Below, piece after piece: positions 25,401-34,545 of a stretch of DNA of 64,000 nt. This DNA is from Pleodorina starrii. Lineage: Eukaryota > Chlorophyta > Chlorophyceae > Chlamydomonadales > Volvocaceae. The translations under genes and the position numbers were made by a program. The stretch covers positions 64,501-128,500 of the forward strand of contig BRXU01000016.1 in NCBI GenBank assembly GCA_030267565.1. The letters run 5' to 3'. Position 1 is the first letter of the stretch; each line of letters begins with the position of its first letter. Under the pieces are notes generated by a model. It did not search any database and was not told the origin of the DNA. It worked only from the letters and a program-made list of their open reading frames with translations.

Positions 25401-25786
25401 ACATGACTGCACACGAACGATCCATGTGCCTTCCCCAGACTTCCCCCACCCCAGAGTGCAACGCAGAAAGCAAAACTGGACATTAAGGGGTGCACATGAA
25501 ATCAGGTGCGAAGATATGCACACATGGCAGTTCCAGCCATGACCGCGCGCACGACAATCCAAGCGTCCTGTTGGTAGGGCCGAGACACGAAGATAAAATG
25601 TCAAACGTCGGTGACGGTGACGGTAAACTGACCCGACAGGCAAAGATCTGGAGAATTCGTTTGTCCAAGGTGGACGAGCGAATAAGTTGGTGCATCACAT
25701 TCGACATTAAGTTCTGCGGCAATACTTTCTTGATATGTAGGCAGGGGAGAGGGGACAGTGCCATTTGTTCTGCTGAATATTGAATG
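15065..25786 (+). repeat. Tandem segmental duplication, unit 2 (10.72 kb)
   Basis: This is the second unit, matching 4339-15061 almost base for base. The junction reads unit-1 end, three extra bases TCA at 15062-15064, then unit-2 start GCCGTCAGC. The two broken ends share no obvious long homology, so end joining or template switching is more likely than unequal crossing over. Unit 2 ends at 25786, after which the sequence becomes unique and leads into gene C. Confidence 0.95.
17525..23102 (+). CDS. Membrane-protein family gene B' (duplicate of B)
   Basis: This is a complete second copy of gene B with identical exon structure: 17525..18157, 18404..20019, 20211..21743, 22172..22367 and 22755..23102, giving 1441 residues. 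The protein differences I could see from B are one fewer Gln in the CAG run before YLDEEM and Ala to Ser in exon 3 (codon containing 20728). Its full upstream spacer was duplicated too, so it should keep the promoter of gene B. Function is unknown. The near identity means short reads cannot separate the two copies, so expression would be shared or ambiguous. Confidence 0.82.
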
Positions 25787-25898
25787 AAAACTACCACGTG
25801 TCCTGCCCTGTCGTCCGTCCTACCGCCATAGCGCTGTATTCACACCACGTGACGGTTGCTTCGTTCTGCGTCATATAAGGCATAAGGTAGAGCCAGCC
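23103..25898. other. Spacer downstream of gene B' and promoter side of gene C
   Basis: To 25786 this duplicates 12378-15061, including the four decamers and repeat R (24538-25128). The last 112 bases (25787-25898) are unique. They contain CATATAAGG at about 25871-25879, about 27 bp before ATG 25899, a possible TATA-like element for gene C. Confidence 0.55.
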
Positions 25899-28800
25899 AT
25901 GAAGTTCGGTCCGCCCTCACTTTCAAAAAGCCCCAGCAGCGATGCGGGTCAGCAAACGTCGGCCTCGCGGCCGCTGCCATTCAGCCACTGGTTCGCGTGC
26001 CGGGCCTTAAACACAGACGTCATCTTCCTTTCGGTGGAACTGGTTGTGGGCGGCCTTATTACTCTTTGGAAGCTACCTCATCATGGCGTCCTGTGTTCCG
26101 TTTCGGACGGCGGCGACTTGTCCCAAAGCGCGGCCCTTCTTGACCTGCAGCCGCCGCCTTTCGGCCCAGCGGCTCGCCTCGCGGACGCACTCCTGGCCGC
26201 CTTTCCGCCGTGCGCCGAAAGCTACGCAAACAAGCTGCTCTACACGCTGCGCAACGGCGGCGGGACGGTGCTCGATCCCCCGCTGCAGCTGCTGCGGATA
26301 TACGAATTCAGATACGCGGCCCACTTTTTGGCGCAGCTGCTGGCCCTCACCCTCGCGCTCGCAGCGCCGTCGCTTTATGTTAGGTTCCGACACTTCCTTC
26401 TAATCGGACTGTTCGGTGCCCACATCTCCACCGCGTTCGCGCCGGTCAGCGTTTTCCCCTCGGGCGCCGCGGCTTTGCTAGTCGGCGCGAGCGGCGGCCT
26501 CATGGGCGCCCTCTACCTTGGCTGGAAGACCGCAACCGTGTTGAAGGTGGGTAATAAAAATAAATGTTACTTCTATCGTCCAATGCTATGTAGGCACAAG
26601 AGGTTGACCTGCTGAAATGTCCTTCGGGAGAAATTTCCGGCAGTATAGTGATCGAGCGCTTGCCTTCGTTCTTGCTTCCGTCAGGGTTCATGGTTCATTT
26701 TAAGATTCAGTTTGTGGTTCAGGATTAACTTCCAGGCTTAGCTAGGTTAACCTCGACGACGAGACTCGACCCAACCTCACAACTCGACCCGACAGTATCC
26801 GACAATGTTATCCAAAGCTGCTGAATCAATCCAACATCTCCTAGTAAGCCGTCGTTCCTTTGGATGGTCGGCTGGGGTCAACATCAGCATGCTCCGTCCC
26901 GCTTTCCCGTCGCCCCTGCTGCCCCCGCCCCGCTCCGCATGTCAGCTTCCCTCCTCCCTACAGCTCTTCGTGGGCCCCGTGCTGTGGCTGCTCTACATCG
27001 CCGGCATGATCGCGGTCGACCGCCGCATGGTGCTGACGGCGCCGCCGCCGACGTCGCCTGCAGGCACCGGGCCGCCACCGCCATGCACGGCGACGGAGGC
27101 CACGGTCCTCTTCTTCGTGCTTGCCGTACTGCCGTACTTGGCGGATCTGGCCTGGGAGCGCTTCCGACTGCTGCCGCAATACGCCGACTACCTTCGAGGC
27201 TGCGGCGGCGCCACGGCCGCCGCCGCCGCCGCCGACGGCGGCGACGGCGACGGCGGCGGCGGCCGAAGCGGCGACGCCCGCCGCGTCGGCTGCAACGGCG
27301 ACGGCTGCAGCGACGGCAGACGCGGCGCCCCGCACCGACACTCGCCCGCGCGCCTGCATTTTTTTAGGTCCTTTTCCACTGCAACACAACGTCATCGGCC
27401 GAGTCTCGTGAGCCATTCGCCGAATAACCTTTCAGAGCCGATCGTCCGTATCGCCGATTCGGAAAGCGTGGACCGATCCGCCGCCGCAGCCGCCGCCGCC
27501 GCAGGCCCAGCTTCGGAGACAGCGGCGGCGCTGCCAGCAGCTCCGGAACCAACCGGTGGCCTCATTTCGCATCGGCAGCGATGGCAGCAGGTCTTCAATG
27601 ACATTCTGTACCGCTCCGCATACGGCGGCGGCCGTACAGTCGTAATCGACATCAAGGTCGCGCTCCCGCCGGGCATCAGCTTCGCTGCCGCGGCGGCCCG
27701 GATAGAGACCGCCGCCGACACCGTCATCACAACCCGGATTGCCGCCGCCGCCGCCGCGGGCGACCCACGGGTCGGTTTGCTGGATCCGAAGCAGCCGCTG
27801 CGAGGCAGCGATGGCGGCCAGCGGTGGCTGAAGCTAAGCGCCGCCGCTGAGGCGGCGGCGGATGAGGGTCGTCCGGCGGCGGCGGCGGCGACGCCACCTT
27901 TGCGGGGGCGGCGGGCGCTGCGGCTGCGGTCGCTGGCTTGCGTGGAGGGTTGCGTGCAGACGCTGGTGGTGATGCATCTGGTGGGGCCGCCGCCACCGCC
28001 GCCGCCGCGTGAAGGTGACAGTGCGGTCGGCGGCGGCGACGACGTCATTCGCTCGTATTACTCAAAGATTGCGTTGGCGGATGCGGCGGCGGCGGTGGCG
28101 GCATCCGCGCCGTCGCCGCCGTCAGCAGTGCAGCCGCTCGACGGGAGCTTCGACGTCGATGCATACGAAGCCGCTTTGAACCGCATAATGTCGCACATGG
28201 AGTACGGCATCGGAGACGGCGGCAGCGACGACAGTGGCGGCGGCGGCGGCGGTAGCGACGACAGCGGCAGCGGCGGTAGCGACGACAGCGGCGGAGACGG
28301 CAGCGGCGGAGACGGCAGCAGCAGCGCTAGCGGCGGCAAACACGGTGACGGCGGTCTCTGGGGCGAATTCGTGAGCGAAGGCGCCCTAGGACGCGGTGCC
28401 TCCAGCGGCATTTTATTATGGCCGCCCGTGCTGCGTCGCGTGGTGGGCCCCCAGGACCGGCCTGCTTCCCCAGCTGCCGCTGCCGCCGCCGCCGCCGCCG
28501 GCGGCGACGGCGGCGGCGTGGCAGCCTCGAACAGCGGAACCGCAAGTCGGCGCGACTGCGACGCGCACGACGAGCGCTCCGCCGCCGTTCCCGCTGGGCG
28601 CACCGACCATGGTCATCATCAGCCGTCGCCGCCAGACAGACATGGCGACGGCGGCTCTGTGCTGGTGCTGCTGCCTGCGCGGATGCTGGCCCGCAGTAGC
28701 AGCACCAGCAGGACGGTGAAGCAGGTCTTGCGTTGCGTGGTGGCAGGAGGAACCGGCGGCCGTCGTGCGGTGTACCTGGATGCGGACTTGGAGGCGGAGC

Positions 28801-30061
28801 CCCTGCTGGTGCCAGCAGCGGCGGCGGCGGCGGCGGCGACGGCGGGGGGCGGTCCGCCGTCGGGGCCGCTGGAGCAGCAGCAGCAGCATCCGGCTGGACT
28901 GCTGCAGGAAGATGTGCACGGGGTCGAGTACCGGGCGTTGAGGTGAGTAGTGGCGTGGGCCGCCTTGGCGAGTCGGTCGGCATCCTGCGCGTGTTTTCGT
29001 GAGCGAGTGAGGCGCGATGTGGGCGATCGATGTTGGCGCCGTGATGTTTTCACAAAAAGACACGTCGGAAAGGTTACCGTTAGAATAATGTGCGCATGTA
29101 TGATGCGCGTGTATGATGTGCGCGTATAGGTCTGTCTATCTGATGCGCGCCCGCCCGCCGTCCTGCCTCCATTCCTTTCCGCTTTCCACACTGCAGGCTC
29201 CAGGTGCCGACCGCTGCCCTGGTCGCCTCCGGGGCCCTATCTCTGCACCTGCTGCCGCCCCGGCCCGCCGCCGCGGACCACAGCAGCGGCCCGCAGCCGA
29301 CTACTACACACGGCAGCCCGCCGCGATCGTCACCGCCAACAGACCCATACTCGCTTTCGGAGCCCGTCGATGGACCTAGCGTCGCTGCCGCTGCTGATGC
29401 TGATGCTGATGCACCGGCCTCAGCGGCGGCGGCGGCGGAGGAGGAGGAGGAGGAGGATGCCGCCGCCGCCGCCACCCCGGCCGGCGCGAGCAGCTGGACG
29501 CTCCTGGCCACCCTGCCGCTGCTGGTGCTGCCGGACGCGGCCGCGGAGGAAGTACGACAGCTGTACGGCAGGAGCGTGTTTGAGGGCGGCCACGCTTTTG
29601 TCGATGCACTCGACCAGCTGCTGCTTATGAATGCGGACGAGGTATCTGCTGCCGCTGCTGGTGATGGTGGTGATGGTGGTGATGGTGGTGGTGGTGGTGG
29701 TGGTGGTGATGACAAGGAGGGACGACCGCTGAACCTCCGTGACGACGACGTCAACGACTCGCAGCAGCTGATGGTGGCGGCCCTCCCTCGAGCCTCGGAA
29801 GCTCAGCACGTCAGCGGCCTCCTCAGCCTGGCGTACGACATCGATTCCGTGCTGGACGAGCGGCGCGGTGGACCGGGCGGCGAGCAGCAGCAGCCCCGCC
29901 CTACCACCGACCCACGGGTCCTCAGCAGCGTCCTGAGCTTCCTGCAGGAGCACGGAATGACGGCGTGCCTGGCGGAATGCCGGAGCGCGTTGGAGATGTT
30001 GGAGACGCGGGCGGAGGCGGCTCGCGGAGGCAGCGGCGGTGGCGGTGGCGCTGTTGGCGGC

Positions 30062-30093
<32 letters not shown>

Positions 30094-30758
30094 AGGCACT
30101 GTTCCGCCTACTTCGGAGGGCGCCAGCGACGGCGGCTGGGTCAACGGCTGGGTCAACGGCGGGGTCCTCCTAGGTGATGAAGACAACAGTGGTGGACGCA
30201 GCAGTCCGGCGCGCAAGCTGGGCCTGTCGTCGCCGTTCACAGCGCTAGCGGCCTCGGCCGCTGTCAGCGCCGCCGCAGGCAACCCAGCTGCTGGCGGCGC
30301 CGCCAGCAGTAACGGCAACGGCGGCGGGGGCGGTGGCGGCAGCAGCAGCGTCGGCCGCTTGCGCTCACCATCGCGTGGTGTAAAGCAGGACCGCCGGGTC
30401 CCGAGTCGTCGTTCCGCTGCGGCGGCGGCGGCAGCCGCTCCTATACCAACTCCGGCAGCGGCGACCTGTGAGGCTGGGAGCGGCCGCCGCCGCAGGTGCC
30501 TGTGGCTGCTGCTCCGGTCCCTGCTGTTCGGCTTCTCTTCCCCTCCGGCCCGAGAGGCGGCCTACCAGGACTTCAAGGCGGCGCAGTGCGGCCACCTGGA
30601 CAGGGCAGCGCTGGCGATGGCTGTTGCGGTGCGCGCCCTCGCCATCGTCAGGACCATCGCCGCCATGACGGCGGTCGTCGGAGGCGACGGTGGCGGAAGC
30701 CTCGGCGGAGGCGTCGGCGGTCACCCTCGGCAGCAGCCGAAGGGCGGTGGCGGCGGCA

Positions 30759-30793
<35 letters not shown>

Positions 30794-32275
30794 TCCTTGC
30801 TGCTGCAACTGATGACTCAGGTGATCTACGTAATGGCGAGTGCCGTACCGCTGGTGCTGGCCCTGAGGACGGCGGCTGGGAACGGCAGGTACGCATGCAC
30901 GGGCGGGCGGCGGAATGAAGGGATGAATACGCGCTTTCGCGGATGATGGGCTGATGGAGCCGCAAGCTGGCTAGATGGCTAGCAGCAGATAGCAGGTAAT
31001 GTTAGGTAGGCGGCAGGCGTGCTATCTTAAGATATAAATATCTTTTTGCTAAAATTTCTGCAAATTCTACATTTTTATGCAAATTCTACTGTTCAATATC
31101 ATGTTTTACGAATAAATAATAATGGGCACACAATCTGATAATCGATAGAAATAAATTCGGACGCCACACAGCTGGAAATATCTTACGTCGCTGGTTTGTT
31201 TGATCCCGAGGACGAGGAAGTATTCATTGGCCCTCGAGGAATGTGTTGCTGCTTCTGATAACAGGCTTTGGATGTGTGTGCATATGTGAATATGTATGTG
31301 TGCCAACCGGCGAATGAATGAAATGCACGCGCGCGCGCACCCTACCCACCCAGGCGGCGCAACCAGCTGTTGCTGCTCAAGGCCGTACTGGAGTACGGCA
31401 CCCTGGCGTTCATTCAGCTGCCGGGTCCCTGGGGAGATTCGCTGCTGCCCCTGCCGTACGTGTGGATGTCCGTGTCAGGGTGGCTATCTTAAGATATGAA
31501 TATATATTCGGGAGAAAATTTTGGAAATTTGAAGATACTTTTGCCGTGCAAAAAGCTGAAGGTTTAGATAATCCGGCCTCACAGGTGGGCATGATATCTC
31601 CCGGGGCTGTGTTTTGCCGGGAAAATCCCCTCCTGGACAGACCCTGACAGATACTCTCAGCACTTCTGAGCCAGGAGTATCTCCGGCCGTAGATACTCAG
31701 AAAAATAAGATAGCCACCCTGGTCCGTGTGCCGCCGCCACGTGGCCTGGGGCTACCGCAGCGCCTGGGACGCCGTCATGCTGCAGGTAGGTGCGTGTGTG
31801 CGTGCGTGAGTCGATCGATGCCGCCATTCCTGCGGTGCACGCACGCAGTCCACGCACACAGCAGGTGCCGGTGCCTGCCTAACTGCTGCTGCTGCTGCTG
31901 CTAGCCAGCTCCTGCTCGCTCTTCTATCTCACAACCAGAGAACCAATGCACGCACGCACTCACGCACGCACGCAGGTGTCTCCCCATCTCGCGGTGTGGG
32001 TGGTTGCTGCCATGATGGCGCCCGGAGCGATGCTGGCCCGGCGCTGCTACGGCGGCGGCAACTGGGCCCCGGTGGCGGTCTTCCTGGCTTCCCACGCGGC
32101 GTGGCAGCTGGCCATCGCGGCCGTCACTGACCTCATCACGCGGCAGGGCTTCCTGCGGCGGCGGACGATAAGGGTCAGCAACAGGGCATGCGGCGATGGT
32201 GGCGGCGGCGGCGCGGGCGGCGGCGGCGCGGGAGAGGGCAGCAGCGACGGCGCCAGCGGTAGTGGAAGCGGCTAG
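25899..32275 (+). CDS. Membrane-protein family gene C, exon 4 interrupted by a MITE
   Basis: Diverged third paralogue of unknown function. Exons are 25899..26546, 26964..28942, 29197..30888, 31354..31785 (interrupted) and 31976..32275, with splice phases identical to gene B. The N-terminus carries FSHWFACRALNTDVIFLSVEL, and exon 2 opens with LFVGPVLWLLYIAGMIAVDRR. The soluble blocks YRSAYGGGRTVVIDIK, SLACVEGCVQTLVVMHLVGP, LPLLVLPDAAAEEVRQLYGR, DPRVLSSVLSFLQEHGMTAC and EAAYQDFKAAQCGHLDRAAL are conserved, whereas the linkers differ completely. Exon 4 is split by a 246-bp hAT-like insertion after VWMS. A GT at 31472 and an AG at 31713 would remove it and add only four codons in frame; otherwise the gene is frameshifted before its last three membrane segments. 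With that splice the protein is about 1602 residues. Confidence 0.75.
31014..31100. mobile_element. Possible diverged MITE end in gene C intron 3
   Basis: CAGGCGTGCTATCTTAAGAT at 31014-31033 resembles the terminal repeat and the adjacent TATCTTAAGATA palindrome of the exon 4 MITE, with three mismatches near the tip. The following AT-rich bases are loosely similar. I could not find the opposite terminal repeat or a target duplication, so it is at best a fragment. Confidence 0.35.
31476..31721. mobile_element. hAT-like MITE inserted in gene C exon 4
   Basis: The 246-bp element begins CAGGGTGGCTATCTTA and ends with the exact inverse complement TAAGATAGCCACCCTG. It is flanked by perfect 8-bp direct repeats GTCCGTGT at 31468-31475 and 31722-31729. 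Eight-base target duplications with CAGGG-type ends are the hallmark of the hAT superfamily. The element has no coding capacity, so it is non-autonomous. Comparison with genes A and B shows the uninterrupted exon would read VWMSVCRRHVAWGY, so insertion into coding sequence is directly visible. AT content is higher than that of the host exon. Confidence 0.93.
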
Positions 32276-32930
32276 CTAGATAGGTAGCCGGCGTGTGGAG
32301 GCTGCCTGCGGCGGCACGCCGCGTAGCGGCGCCGGAAATTTGAAAATAGATGCCGCGTACACGAGCGTGCTGACTTTTTTTTAAAACGAGTCGTATACGT
32401 TTGGTGGTGTGGTTGGATGGGGTGTATGATGAAAGTATCGAATGTTCTATGGCTCGAGAGGACATGCAACTTACGCGTATGTTTGAATGGTTGACCTGAC
32501 ACATGTATGCCTAGATAGATAGTCGTATGTACCGACGCATGCATGTATGTGCTATGCATACCATACATACAATTATTGGCGATAGATTTGGGTCACACGA
32601 ATGCGCGAGTAATTCTGTTGATGCTGATTAGACAATAAACAAATAAACGTAATGAACAAACTCAAATAGTCCAGGATCGATGGTCTGCAATGTTGTCAAT
32701 TAATTACTAAAGCAGGGCCATATGCAGCGGTTGTTGGATGGGTCATCCGTTCTGACTTGCCTCCGCCATGCCTCTTGCATCAATGTTGACAGTGAAACTT
32801 ATAAAATGGTAACTCAAACAATGTTCAAGTTCACAACACGCACGTGCCTTTTACATGATGTCAACATACTTTATGTGCAGCAGCTGCAGCAGCAGCAGCA
32901 ACGATTCGAGACATCTACAGCTGTTAATCC
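32276..32930. other. Spacer after gene C
   Basis: This AT-richer stretch has no supported exon. It presumably contains the 3' UTR of gene C. No clear TGTAA polyadenylation motif was found close to the stop codon. Confidence 0.5.
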
Positions 32931-33696
32931 ATGGGATTGAATTTCTCGCCAGCGGACGGGCGGGGTGCCGTTGCCGCTGCTGCTGCCGGCCTTCCGGATT
33001 ACCACACACGCCAGGTAGGTACGGCCTAGTACTACAATTTGCCCGTGCTGCAGTGTTCCTGACGGGACAGGTCGGCACCCATATGCCCTGCTGGGACTCA
33101 CCCAGAAGCGACGACCGTTGATGAGGGCTGGCTTCAGCGATGGGCCCGGTCTGACAATCCCACCGTGGCAGCAGCCAAAACATGCCTGCGACATCTCATC
33201 CCGCTCCAAGCAAGCGCTTCCCCGCCCGACCCCGCGTACGTTACGTTCATTCCCCGAAGAAGCGCGTCCCTTCGCCCATCGCAAGCAGCAGCCCGCAGAC
33301 AGCCAGCGTCCCGCCCTGCCCCCTGGGCGCTCCACCATTATCCGTCCACGATCAGCCCACGAGTTACCCGCAGCAGGCTGCTGGGTACCGGTAGCTAGGC
33401 GCAATCAAACCCCCCGCCCCGTCTGTACCTTCCCTATCAAATCGCAATCCAAGCAACCCAAGCTCGCAAAATGCATGGGCACAACATACCACCGGGTCAC
33501 CGGGTGGGTCAACGGCAACGAGTTATTGAGATCGCCAACTCAAGAAACCTACGTATCTACACGGATGGAGCAACTCGCCACAGCAAACCGGCAACTTCCT
33601 CGAACCCAACGAACTTCCTCGCAGCAACTCCAGAAGTTGAGGTGGCAACTCCAGTACGGCAACGACCAGTGGGTCCATCGTACGGTTCTCAACTGA
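32931..33696 (+). CDS. Doubtful two-exon small gene, no family
   Basis: A possible model joins 32931..33014 (ATG, 28 codons beginning MGLNFSPADG, ending at CAG|GTAGGT) to 33106..33696 (after CACCCAG), both in phase 0, giving 224 residues ending TVLN. The second exon is open for almost 200 codons in a moderately GC-rich region and is rich in Pro, Gln, Arg and Ser. I recognise no domain. Other frames across the same stretch also look disordered-protein-like, so the frame choice is uncertain. The stretch could instead be downstream sequence of the minus-strand SANT gene. Confidence 0.25.
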
Positions 33697-33848
33697 TGCC
33701 GTACTGACACGGGCTCCGCCGTGACGGGACGTTGAGATGTTGATGGTTCGACTTGCCCGCACATACATACATACACACGCACCAGCACGCTCGCCCCCTC
33801 GCCAGCACGTGCCGCGCTCAGACATATACGCACACACACACATTGTGT

Positions 33849-33853
33849 TTACA
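33849..33853 (-). terminator. TGTAA polyadenylation motif for the SANT gene
   Basis: TGTAA on the minus strand, about 700 bp after the stop codon at 34546, is the standard volvocine polyadenylation signal. It could end the transcript of the minus-strand gene. The long 3' UTR this implies is not unusual in this group. Confidence 0.35.
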
Positions 33854-34436
33854 CGCATGCAGAGGATGGAAGCAACGCTTCTCCCCCGACAACTAACGCC
33901 CGCCCGCACGCCCCCACTCGTTTTGCGGCACCCGCCCGCTTCCATTGTACCCGCCGCTCGCCTTGAGATCCACGCCCTAAGCCAGTGCGTGTCCAAGCGG
34001 GCCGACCCGCCGCCCTGGCGGCAGCCCAACAGCCACCACTCGCTCCGTCGCCCGTTCCCCAGTCTCGCCCATTTGTAGCTCTCTCCGCCCGACCCCGACC
34101 CCTACACCAACAAAGGGAAGCTAGGAGACCATCCGTTGCCGTAGCGCTGCCATCACCAACGGCGGGGCCCGCATGGCAGTTGGCAGTTGGCACGCACGCG
34201 GCAGTTCAACAGCTAGATGCTGCTCGACGACCACGACTACCACAACTACCACCTAGACCTTCCATGAGGGGGCCCATCCGCGGGTGGCCTTCGCCCAACG
34301 CCGCTGATGCGCCGATGTCACTGTCAGTCGGTCACACTGTGATGCGAGGCGCGGGCTTCCGGGCCGCACCGACCCACAGCAGGCGGACTTCGACACAGAC
34401 CATCCAGGCGACCAGGCCACACCGATGGAGGCACTC

Positions 34437-34497
34437 GTAGCGCTGCGCTGCACTGCACTGCGCTGCACTGCGCTGCACTGCACTGCGCTGCGCTCCA
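34437..34497. repeat. GCGCTGCACT-type short tandem repeat
   Basis: An imperfect array of GCGCTGCACTGCACT units lies just downstream (on the minus strand) of the stop codon of the SANT-like gene, inside its probable 3' UTR. Confidence 0.85.
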
Positions 34498-34545
34498 CGG
34501 CCCACCCGCGCAGCTCCCGAAGCAGCGCTTCAGCCCCGCCCGCCC

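Noticed and set aside
28987..29200. Possible extra short exon in gene C intron 2
   Set aside because: The donor after EYRALR and the acceptor before the LQVPTAALVASG block join in the same phase as in genes A and B, leaving no room or need for another exon.
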